From positions 15,721,670 to 15,785,669 of the forward strand of contig OZ038467.1 of NCBI GenBank assembly GCA_964036295.1: a DNA stretch of 64,000 bases. The letters run 5' to 3'. This stretch comes from Plumapathes pennacea. Lineage: Eukaryota > Cnidaria > Anthozoa > Antipatharia > Myriopathidae. The notes below the pieces were generated by a model. The model had not been told where the DNA came from and made no database searches. It worked only from the letters and a program-made list of their open reading frames with translations. This document shows, piece after piece, positions 55,601-64,000 of the stretch; the first letter of the stretch is position 1, and each line of letters begins with the position of its first letter. The translations under genes were made by a program, and so were the position numbers.

Positions 55601-57980
55601 GGGGAGGGTGCTTATTTTACAACTTGGCCGAGAGAAGGGGCGTTTATTCGAGGAGGGCCGCTTATTCGAGGATTTTTTACAGTAGTAAGTAAAATGTTTT
55701 TAACAGTAACCGACTTCAGTGTATCTGAGTGTTAGAACCTAATCTATTACACTGACTAACGAAATACATCAACTCACCAAACGAACTAAGAGTTCGCAAT
55801 ATCTTCCTTCTCCAGTTTCTGTTGTCCTTCCTGATTGGTGGGTTTTACATATGAGTAATTTGCCACGTTTCCAGTGGGAAGCAAGTGAAAACATACACAT
55901 CTACGCTGGATTAGCGAGTTTGGCTTTCCTCGTGCTACTCGTCAGAGCCCTCCTGTTCTTCAGCATGACGCTAAATTCGTCGCAAACTCTCCATACCAAC
56001 ATGCTAGCCGCTGTTCTCAAGGCTCCTGTGGTATTCTTTGACATAAATCCTTTCGGACGGGTTTTAAATCGGTTTTCTACGGACTTAGCGTTGATGGACG
56101 AGATGTTGCCGGACACGTTTCTGAACGCCAGTCAAATGTTACTTTTCTGCATCAGTGCTATTGTCCTGCCTTCCTTGCTAAACCCATGGGTCCTATTGCT
56201 GGTGCTTCCTTTAATTGCCCTTTTTTTTATCATTGGTAAGTATTACTTGAAGACGTCTCGAGAGCTGAGACGTTTAGAGGCGCTGAATAGAAGTCCAGTG
56301 TTTTCACATTTAGCCGACTCTCTGGAAGGACTGGTGACTATTCGTACCTACAGGAAAGAGGAAATGTTCCTGGAGCAACTTTACAGGTGAGAGACCAAGA
56401 CGAAAAAGAGGGCCGGTCAATTAGTAATCAAAGTACATCACCATGATGTATATACAACATAATCATAAAGAGACCAGAAGTTTTCGTGTATTTTAGTACA
56501 GCGACGCTTCCATTTAATTGCTGTCAGTGTGTTATTTTTAAAATATATTTTTATTGTTTTTCCGTAATATATACAGGCATCAGGACACGCACAACAAAAC
56601 TTGGTTTCTAATGTTAGGAAGCACGAGGTGGATGGCTGTTCGCTTGGATGCAATTTGCGTTTCTTTTATTGTTGCGGTGCTGTTCATCTCAATTTTAACG
56701 CAGGTTGGTGCAGGTGAGTTGGTAGCCTTGTGGCTTCACCTTTTATTTGCTGAATTCATGGCGGAAAAAGAACATCTATTTGATAAAGCGGTCTCCAAAG
56801 TACTCTTTCAACAGCATCTCCTTTAACAAGCCAAACCAGTTTTGCCTTTCGACAACCGCGGGAATGCTGTCCGAACTTTATAGTGTGAAGTTAAGCACAG
56901 GTTTTGCAGATAAACTAACGAGTCTTTGAGACACTCAAAGCTATTATATTTATCGAGGAGATTTATCCTGGAAGAATCAAGATAAACGGAAACTGGCGAT
57001 GTCCACTCTCGATATGCTAGTTCGGCAGTTTTTCTAACTCCCCATCGTTTTTAATGTTTTTAGGTGCAACCGCCTTGTCTTTGGTCTACACTTTGCAACT
57101 AACTGTAGACACCTCCCAATATGGTGTACAAAAGTGTTCAGACGTCGAGAACTATATGACGTCAGTTGAACGTGTGATCACTTACACCGAGATCGAACCA
57201 GAGCCTGGGTACGAGGTGTCAACCCAGCCCCCAGAGGAATGGCCTCAACACGGCCGTGTAGAAATGGAGAATATGTCTCTTGTTTACTACCCAGGAGGTC
57301 CACAAGTGCTGCAAGATGTTTCATTTACCATCAAGCCAAAGCAAAGAATTGGAATAGCGGGGCGCACTGGAGCGGGAAAGTCTTCACTCGTCGCCGCCCT
57401 TTTCCGCATGCCAGAACCCGCGGGTCGAATCATTGTGGACGGTGTTGATATTCAAAGTCTGAACATCCAAAGCTCTCGTCGTGCATTTTCAGTCATCACT
57501 CAAGATCCAATCCTGTTCACTGGCACACTCCGTATGAACTTGGATCCGTTTGAGAAAAGTCAGGATAGTGAAGTTTGGCAAGCCCTGGATGAAGCAGGTT
57601 TGAAAGCCAAAGTGTCGAAGCTGTCAAAACAGCTGTATGAAGAAATCTTGGAATGCGGAGCAAACTTCAGTACTGGTGAGCGGCAGCTGCTGTGCCTGGC
57701 TCGCGCTTTGCTGCAGAAGAGCAAAATTATGGTTATGGATGAAGCCACGGCCAACGTGGATTACGAGACGGACCGCCTCATCCAGAAAACCATCAGCGAC
57801 AAATTCCATGAATGCACAGTGATCACGATAGCGCATCGATTAAACACCATCATGGACTACGACAAAGTTGTGGTAATGGACAGAGGGAAAGTGGTGGAGT
57901 TTGACGAGCCGAGTGCTTTGTTACAAAAAGAGGGAGGAGTCTTCTTGGGACTTTATAGGAGCCATCAGCTCAACGTTTAA
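49110..57980 (+). CDS. ABCC transporter, MRP4/ABCC4-like, copy C (six exons)
   Basis: Exons 49110-49643, 52947-53326, 53732-54996, 55816-56386, 56577-56713 and 57064-57980 join to 3804 nt (1267 residues), with the same phases as A and B. Motifs: GPVGCGKSS, LSGGQRARVALARA, LLDDPLSAVD, VVTHCQQ; GRTGAGKSS, FSTGERQ, MDEATANVD, AHRLNT. No break seen. Intron 1 is 3303 bp because of transposon insertions; the others are 405, 819, 190 and 350 bp. It is the third unit of the array and likely encodes the same kind of plasma-membrane anion exporter; differences from A and B cluster in the TMDs and the NBD1 linker rather than in the ATPase cores. Confidence 0.93.
50740..51660 (-). mobile_element. element in intron 1 of copy C, inverted relative to 32869-33950
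   Basis: Shares GTCCCGGTGCTGTCAACAA, GCATCAGCGAATACGCATG and GATGCGAACTTCCACATACC with the nested element of the second Helitron, in opposite orientation. A 108-codon plus-strand frame (51327-51653) is not kept in the other copy. Borders are not determined. Confidence 0.6.
52008..52610 (+). mobile_element. Penelope-like element fragment with GIY-YIG remnant
   Basis: Starts after GGCAATTATTCAA and ends before TTACTTGG, which are adjacent in copy A (about 15340), so this is an insertion. The translation reads LLTNIKDKHKPINRRGTVYR, IPCTDCEATYIG, a stop, then TGRNLNK...HKRTTTNGDIRNHISEH, the pattern of the GIY-YIG endonuclease C-terminal to Penelope reverse transcriptases. Near the 3' end (52514-52545) CTGAAGA, a GACTT...AAGTC stem and GAAAC resemble a decayed hammerhead ribozyme, a known companion of these elements. 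Confidence 0.6.
52614..52946 (+). repeat. local duplication of intron 1 end in copy C
   Basis: TTACTTGGTTAAA...AGAGGTGTCACGGAAGGAAG (52611-52670) and CAATTCTTCAATAGTTACTTGG...AGAGGTGTTACGG (52788-52850) are two copies of one stretch that occurs once in copy A (about 15335-15400). A block starting GGGCCCGGTTATTCAAAGC (about 52686) lies between them. Confidence 0.6.
52947..53326 (+). CDS. copy C exon 2
   Basis: Acceptor CTCTACAG|GTCTTG, donor AGAAA|GTGAGT. Reads VLCLEQASLSILTSGYVMNL; loop GIRAVKMHAWEWPF. Confidence 0.92.
53732..54996 (+). CDS. copy C exon 3 (NBD1)
   Basis: Acceptor TTTGGTTTCAG|AGAAGAA, donor CTCAAG|GTAAGG. Same length as B (SSAKSLHAPRD before NBD1), but several A-like positions (GELVIVTGP, ENIIFGQ, DAIGLEIE). 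Confidence 0.95.
55271..55684. mobile_element. MITE-like repeat in intron 3 of copy C
   Basis: TACCGTAAACTTTCGAA at the left and, inverted, TACTGTAAAAAATCCTCG at the right, with GGCGCTTATTCGAGGAGGGC-like units inside. A degenerate relative occupies intron 3 of copy B at about 39205-39330; copy A lacks it. Confidence 0.6.
55816..56386 (+). CDS. copy C exon 4 (TMD2)
   Basis: Acceptor TTCTCCAG|TTTCTG, donor TTACAG|GTGAGA. Reads PVVFFDINPFGRVLNRFSTD, against DTNPVGR in A and B. Confidence 0.95.
56577..56713 (+). CDS. copy C exon 5
   Basis: Acceptor ATATACAG|GCATC, donor GGTGCAG|GTGAGT; 137 nt. Reads GSTRWMAVRLDAICVSFIVA. Confidence 0.93.
57064..57980 (+). CDS. copy C exon 6 (NBD2)
   Basis: Acceptor TTTTTAG|GTGCAA; stop TAA 57978. 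Ends GLYRSHQLNV; complete NBD2. Confidence 0.95.
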
Positions 57981-59222
57981 CGAGTGGCTTATGATCTGTT
58001 GTTCAGTTTTGGCCTATGATTTAGGAGATATTAATTGTTTTGTCGAAAAGCTCGACGAGACTTAAACTAACTTTTACCTACAGCAGTACTCTTAGTCTCT
58101 ATTTAGCTGGGGTATTATTAAAATTAAATATGAGCGCGTATTGGAGTACTGCAGTTTAGAAAGTCAAAGTCAGACAATGTAACAAAGTGTTAGTCGCCGC
58201 ATGTAAGATAATTCATCAAGGGGTCGTAGCCTCTGCTTGGTCATAGCCTCTGGCGACAGCAAACATTTGTCTGATTCCTGGTTCTCTTATACATTCAGCG
58301 CTCCTGCAATCGAGCTGAAGTTTCCGCTTTGATGCTATCCGTACACTGTTACAGCTCATCAAACAGATTTTATTACTGAAGTCATGAAGAAATGGATGTG
58401 GGATTATTCAGGGTTACAAGGATAGAAATAGTCAGAACAACGAGTGCTCCACGAGGACTTTTGGGTCTTACAAGGATACTTTTGAATTTTACTAGGACAT
58501 TTTTAGGGTTTTATCAGAATTCCATATAGCAGTGTTTTACTAGGATATTAGAGCTGGTATAATAGAATAATTTAGGGAGCTTAGGATATTCCGGGGTTTT
58601 ACTAGAATAGTTTAGTCTGCTAGGACATTCCTAACATACACAATTTTTGAAATTGTTAAAACGCTTACTTCTATTTTGGGAGTTCACCTAGATTGGATCT
58701 TGGCTCTGTTGTGCGCCTCCCTCGTGGCGTTATGGCTACTTGGCATATTTCGTACTTGTTTTTGTTTTTGCTTTTTTGTATTTTCATCATTTTTTTTGTA
58801 TTTTCATCATTTTTGATTTCGGAAGGGTAATAAATTCTTAAAATGTCAATGGTTTGCCGCCCATGAAAATTAGGTTGGCAATTGTAGGGCTTTACCTCTT
58901 CCGAATTAGTCATTCCTGATGCTCACTATTGGCCATAAGTGAACCCCATTACACAATATAAAACAAATTGAGTCTAATGAACGAGTAAAGAAAAAGGAGT
59001 AGTACTGTATTTCCTCGATTAAGCGCCCTCCCTCGACAAAGCGCCCCCCACTCCTCTCCCCCAAAATATGTACAGTACGAGATTAACAAATAGCATAATT
59101 ATAAGTTTTGGCTGATAAAGGAAACGAGTTATATACTGTTAACATTACATGAAATAATTACTGTAGCAATCTAGGCTGTGAGGAACTTTACTAAAAATGT
59201 TTTACTAAAGAAGTGACACGTC
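57981..59222 (+). other. downstream flank of copy C
   Basis: Same repeat-rich flank as after A and B, up to about 59200, where similarity to 600-720 ends. No gene seen. Confidence 0.6.
58829..58834 (+). terminator. AATAAA downstream of copy C
   Basis: GGGTAATAAATTC before TGTCAATGGTTTGCCGCCC, about 0.85 kb after the stop. Confidence 0.4.
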
Positions 59223-59323
59223 ATGTCTGCCGTATTCCTCGTGGTCCATTATGTTTTCAACAGGAAAGTCGCAGAATTTGATACCCTCAGCAAACGGAAT
59301 GTGTAAGTTAGATCATGTGACTT

Positions 59324-61197
59324 TTGCGGGCTGCAAGCCGTCAACAAACTCAAAAAAGCCAAACGGACGAACAAGAAAACTTCGATGAAATACTCTCATC
59401 TCATGCAGCATCATGCTGCTTTTTCGCCGCCTGGGCACAACTAGTGCCCAGACTCATTGGACGGGTGTCTGGATCCTCGTCCCCAGTCTTTTATTCCAAG
59501 GAACCAAACCTTGACGTTCACCAAGCCAGGATCATGTTGTTGGAACACTTTTCGCATTCCTGGGCTTTGATTGGGGCAGGGATCTGTTCTTGTGTGATCA
59601 GAGAATGCCACGGTGGAGGAGAGAATACAGTCGGAAAGCCACAGAAAGGTAAGACTGTATAATTCAGAGAGAAAGTGAAAAATCTGTGCGAGTGTTTCTG
59701 GCTGTCATGATTTTAGACCTGACGAATGATGAATCGATACAATCCTCTCTCGATCGGGAGTAGTAGGGCTTTATATTTATATCTATTGTATAGCTTTGTT
59801 TCGTAGTTGTATGGGGGTTGATTTGCTTGCTCAGCAGTTTACTGGTATAAAGCAGAATGACAAAGTAGTTTTCTATCACCAATGACGCCGCCTCCACAGA
59901 AGCAAATATAGATTTGGAAAGAATAAACTTCTTCAGCTTACTTTGTCACTCACGCGTTCATTAACCATATTTGTCACAGCTGCAATCATTGCAAATATAT
60001 GTTGGGATGATACCAATTTTCCCCCTAATCCCCCAAATCAATGTTGTAATATCAGTCGCACACGATAACTAACATACAGTAACACTAACTCACGCCAATA
60101 TTGATTTAGGGGGTTTTATTTCAGTGCAAACTACATAGCCGTAGGATAAAGCATAAGTCATCTATTCATATTCAGTAAGCATTACCCCAACTAATGCATC
60201 TATCAATTTCAACTGCGACCATCTCCTCCTCCCCTTTCCCTCCCCCTCCCCCTTGGATTTATCGGACCTGGTTGCCCCAGGAGTGGGAAATTTGCACAAG
60301 AACCACAAAAAGTTAATAGGAAAAGAGTGGGAGAAAAAGTGAGATGTGGAGGTTCGAGCCAGGTCTTGATAATATGGGATATCTAAATGTGCTGAACAAC
60401 TATAATATTGCAGGTTCAGCTAATTCCAAACTCTCCTCACAACAAGTACTGTACATGGATTTTACTGTTTAGATTGCAAAGGCGAACAAAGAAAGCGATT
60501 AATTGTTTTTCCTGTCAACTTGAATGAATTGTTGTTTAGTCAAATATGCCATCTAGTTTCCTGGCTGATGTGTAAAAAGGCTTAAAGCATGAATGCCAAA
60601 GTTGTGAGAAGACTAATTTGTGATCAATTTTTAACATTTAGCAATACTATAAATAAGAAAATTATTTTTCTACTTGGGCTTGCTAAATGTTGAATGATAG
60701 ATAACTAAGTTGGCGCAGCACCTCATTGGTTATTTATCTGCCCACCTTAACACACACTTTGTTTAGTAGTAATATTTTATGTGACCTCTCTCAATGAAAT
60801 TCAGAAATTAAAAGAGTTGTTTTGATTTACATATATAATCAATTTAATGGAATGATTATTTTATAGGATCAATTGTTGCATAGTATCTAATGTGAACTTT
60901 ATCAACTTTGTTACTGTAAGCTATACTTAGCTGTAGTAATACCATATTTTTTGTATTTTCAAACTTTTTATTTCATTATTCATTGATTCATACGTACAGG
61001 GGACAGTTATTTACATGATATGCTACCTGAAATCACAAAGCAAAAATATTCACTTTCATTCCCCTTATGTTTCAGGTTTGACTATTGGTATCAGCCTTGG
61101 GATCTTCCTGTTATTTGTTTCTCTAGCTGTGTATGTTTACAAACCAAGAAAAAGGCCTGCAAGGCGATATGAAGAACTGCCAAATGTTCCCATTTAG
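59324..61197 (+). CDS. unidentified single-pass membrane protein, 3' exons
   Basis: Two exons fit together: an open frame to 59648 (ending CCACAGAAAG|GTAAGA) and 61076-61197 (after TTATGTTTCAG), joined in phase 1, stop TAG 61195. The first codes for a polar segment (SQTDEQENFDEILSSH), then CCFFAAWAQLVPRLIGRVSG and HFSHSWALIGAGICSCVIRE, cysteine-rich. The second gives one strong TM helix (LTIGISLGIFLLFVSLAVYV) and a short basic tail KPRKRPARRYEELPNVPI. Type I topology is likely. The frame is closed by a TGA at 59318, so upstream exons must exist; an exon-like stretch at 59264-59302 ends in GTAAGT but would leave a 35-bp intron. Family not recognised. Confidence 0.5.
59945..60175 (-). repeat. 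inverted copy of the ABCC intron 2 repeat
   Basis: The reverse complement contains TAGTTTGCACTGAAATAAAA, CTAAATCAATATTGGCGTGA, GTGCGACTGATATT, ATTGGTATCATCCCAACA and ATGATTGCAGCTGT, all in the order found in intron 2 of copies A (about 15945-16155), B and C. No exon sequence accompanies it, so it is probably a dispersed repeat that also sits in the ancestral intron. Confidence 0.65.
60176..61075 (+). other. intron of the membrane-protein gene, nothing else seen
   Basis: AT-rich sequence with a pyrimidine-rich patch (60222-60255). No exon or known element recognised. Confidence 0.5.
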
Positions 61198-62139
61198 GAA
61201 GGACACTCATCTATATGTGATGAGGTTTATTTTAGAGCAACAGAACATGAAAGACTTGCGATAAAGCCACACTGTGGTGAGAGTTTCAACTTTTGAATGA
61301 TTGCAGAAAATGACTTGCTGTTTTTAAAATGTTGGCCTCAATCTTCAGTTTGATGCAATCAGGCTTCATGTCACAACTGCTCAATTTTGAATGGTAACTG
61401 CCGTCATTCAACAATAATGTGTCTATTTTTATTAAAAGTAGGTACCCAGTAGGTACATGTGTCCACTGTTTCGAGATCTATGCCTAGTGGTGGGAAGTAA
61501 AGTGTGATGGATCCTCCCCCCTTCCCCCTTTCCCCTCGTGTAGAAATATTCAGCTGTCTTATCTCCCCAGCATTCCTCCTGTCACCAACTATTGATTGAT
61601 AACAGTCAATCAATCAATTATTATTTGATATCAGTTTCTATTTACGGTGTGGCAGAGATAAAATAAAGCAACGCGACTCGCAGAAAATTAAATATTTGTC
61701 CCAAGTAATGCATTATACAGAACAGACTGTTAATTTGTTTAAGCCAACTGGAAATATACAACTAAATTATTGAATGACTTAATTGTTATTAAATTTTGAT
61801 TGAGGAACGAGCAACATTACATTCTCGATGGCCATTTCAGTTGGATTTTCCGATGTAAGCTACAATAAAATTATGCAAATCTTGACTCGAATTATGTTTC
61901 AAATTTCCCCATCAACATTCCACGCGACTGGAAATTAACACATTCAACAGATTTTGTATATGATCTGGCCCAAGGGGGATCCATAAACCGCAGACTGTAC
62001 GACTGTGCAAACATGGAGATTTTTCAGAAAATAAAAAATAAATAGATGAGGTTTACAATGATATATTTTCTTCGATGGCATGCAACATGATCGTGTTTAG
62101 CACAAGGGCGCTAATTTTCAGAGTGAGTTCACAGCTGGC
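61198..62139. other. 3' flank of the membrane-protein gene
   Basis: AT-rich, with AAATAAAGC at about 61662 as a possible poly(A) signal for the preceding gene. No coding region identified. Confidence 0.4.
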
Positions 62140-62345
62140 GGTGGAACCGGCAACGATACACGTTCAAAGATAATCATATCTCCTTTGTGGGCTACGCACA
62201 TTTTTCGGATAAGCATTACCGGGTTGTGGCTATTATTTCCAGGTTATTCTATTTCAGGTGCACATGTTAGGCTGTGTTCACACTGGGATCGATCTAAACC
62301 AATCTAAATTTGAGTCGATTCAGAACATTCAAATAAAACCGGTGG
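62140..62345 (+). repeat. spacer 2-related sequence, part 1
   Basis: Aligns with 22033-22240 (GGAACCGGCAACGATACACG, GGTTGTGGCTATTATTTCC, CACATGTTAGGCTGTGTTCA). A second block at 63660-64000 aligns with 22255-22370. This suggests another array spacer, interrupted here by about 1.3 kb (62346-63655). Confidence 0.65.
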
Positions 62346-62660
62346 ACCGGCCTGAACCGCGATCTTGGTGTTCACAGCGAGTTTTCGAGTACATTGAGCC
62401 GACGTTTGAAGTAAAGAACGGTACTCTGAGCTTTGATGCGGTGTTTCAGTACACCTATTCACAGCAGATAATTAAACCATTTGTAAACTCATTGTCCAAA
62501 TTAATTGTGAAACAACAACATACGTGGATACAACGCTGTTTTCGAAGAAATACTGTATCGAAGACAGAATTGATAGTTTCGTTGACAAAAGTTCGGTTTC
62601 TATCTTTACGACAGGGAGCGGTCAGGATATTTACTTAACAACTTGTAGTCAGTTTCTGTA

Positions 62661-62717
62661 ATGTCTTACCTTCTTCCTGGCATTGCACGGTGTTTTTAGT
62701 ATCGGAAGTCATCGGCG
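62661..62717 (-). CDS. possible first coding exon of a minus-strand gene
   Basis: On the minus strand CCGCC precedes ATG at 62717. The exon reads MTSDTKNTVQCQEE and ends GAAGAAG|GTAAGAC at about 62661/62660. Good start context and donor, GC-richer upstream DNA (62720-63080) like a promoter. No second exon could be fixed downstream, and the protein is not recognised. Confidence 0.3.
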
Positions 62718-63659
62718 GTAGGATTGTAGCGAAGCTTTCAAGAGATGGGGCCAAGGACACAATCAATTTTCCCATACCACGTTGGTCGGCGTCGAGCCAT
62801 TCGACATGTAGTATTTCGTTCGCCGGCGCATTCTTTCGTAAACGGCTGAAGGCAATCTTGTGGCTGATGCTGGATTTGGATAGTAAATTAGTCTCTTCGC
62901 ATCCCTACGCTTCGCCTCGCGTTTTCTTTTTCATCTCCTTTACACTCTACATTCATTGTGCTGTGTGCGCGGCTGCCTCAAAGTTCGCGCCCAAAACGTA
63001 CGACGACCGGCACCGCGGCAACACGCACTGTGCATGCGCGGTCAAACAACTTCCCGCCAAAATGTGTGGCTGGCAACCCACTCAAAGCCTTTGTTATTTT
63101 TTAAAGTTGAACTTCCGATGGGGTTCTTTAAAACACTTAAGGCGCAGAAACCAAAGTTAAGCACCAAAAACTCACAATTTGAAGTTCATTAATTTTCTAA
63201 TCTCTGATCTTTTGCACCACCTACAGTTTGGTGCTTGTACCTAAGATGAAAAATTATGAACAAAGTTTTTGCCGGATCCGTTCGAGGGAGAAGCGGTTTG
63301 TCGCCTTTGTGGCGGTCGCAGATTTGCTTAATAGAGGGAAATGAAAACTGTATTCAGGGATGAGACTGGCGGGCCAGGAGTAGAAAAGAAAGCTGTATCA
63401 GCTTTCTTTCTTTACTCGCCATATTAGCATTCTTTTGCTAGGGGCCTAGCAAGCTCCACCAACCCGAGTTAAAATAAAGTTATCATCATCATATCATCAA
63501 AAGATGAGCAAGAAGGGCTTCGCTGCCGGTTAACTCTCCTGTTTGTCGCTACCACCGTACTAGGACGAGATACGAAGAAAAGATGCTCAATACTCCTGCC
63601 CAAGAGAACAGCATTAAAATTTTTTTTCTTTTTTTCTTTTTTACTGCATTGGAGCAGCC

Positions 63660-64000
63660 ATGGTTACAGACCTCAACAACTGCAGCGCGCCTTCATATTC
63701 AAACATTGTTTTCATTTTACAAACCTCCACCACGCCGGTCATCCAGCCTATACCTAGTCTCCTTGAAATGGCAATTCCTTCATTTTTGCGGTAGTTTTAA
63801 GCCAAATTTAATTAAACGGTCTAAATCGACTATTTGAAGAGCGTCAACCAGGCGTGAGAAATTGGTTCGTAGGCGTGAGATCGAACTTTTTGACCCGCAA
63901 GCGTGAGACTCGCGCCCAAGGCGTGAGAGTTGGCAGGTATACCAGCCAGGTGAGCCAAACTCCCGCGACATGACATTATGAAATCTCGATGGTCCGCGCA
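63660..64000 (+). repeat. spacer 2-related sequence, part 2
   Basis: CAACAACTGCAGCGCGCCTTC, TTACAAACCTCCACCACGCC and GCCAGGTGAGCCAAACTCCC match 22252-22350. In 22252-22350 the pieces are contiguous; here about 180 bp (63755-63940) are added. The window ends inside it. Confidence 0.6.

Noticed and set aside
60340..60375. tRNA-like GGTTCGAGCC box
   Set aside because: There is no A box or acceptor stem at the right distance.
62258..62638. 126-codon plus-strand frame
   Set aside because: It starts in spacer sequence that is not coding in the homologous stretch at 22150-22240, and no domain or splice evidence supports it.

Overview
The window is animal nuclear DNA. Genes are split by GT-AG introns, coding exons sit in long AT-rich non-coding stretches full of transposon debris, and there are no operons. 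The ABCC4-type genes, the BEL/Pao element and the palindromic MITE families suggest a cnidarian, most likely an anthozoan such as a stony coral. That assignment is inference; no species marker is visible.

The core is a head-to-tail array of three complete ABC transporter genes of the ABCC (MRP4/ABCC4-like) type on the + strand: copy A (13158-20501), copy B (36068-41636) and copy C (49110-57980). Each has six coding exons with identical phases (0,2,1,2,1) and nearly identical exon lengths (534, 380, 1256 or 1265, 571, 137, 917 nt). All three read open from ATG to stop and give about 1264-1267 residues with the order TMD1-NBD1-TMD2-NBD2. The window's first 740 bases match the DNA downstream of the copies, so a fourth copy probably ends just upstream. 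Past copy C, 62.1-64.0 kb again resembles the DNA between A and B.

The spacers are stacks of mobile DNA, and the paralogous spacers act as natural empty-site controls for one another. Spacer 1 (1-13157) and spacer 3 (41637-49109) are close relatives. Comparing them dates several insertions: a 1.38 kb non-autonomous Helitron (8428-9809, TC...CTAG ends, A|T target, no duplication), a 2.66 kb tandem-dimer insertion (about 3737-6402), and about 2 kb inserted just before copy A that carries a broken PHD-finger-like gene. Spacer 2 (20502-36067) holds a young BEL/Pao retrotransposon (24485-30658, 395-bp LTRs, TACAT target duplication). It lies inside an older hAT-like element with a 9-bp duplication and is followed by a second Helitron copy carrying nested insertions and by a LINE tail. 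Intron 1 of copy C contains a Penelope-like fragment (GIY-YIG remnant).

After copy C there are two exons of an unidentified single-pass membrane protein (59324-61197) and a possible first exon of a minus-strand gene (62661-62717). No tRNA, rRNA or CRISPR was seen. No clearly new biochemical system was found. The most interesting content is the mosaic ABCC array and the directly readable insertion histories.
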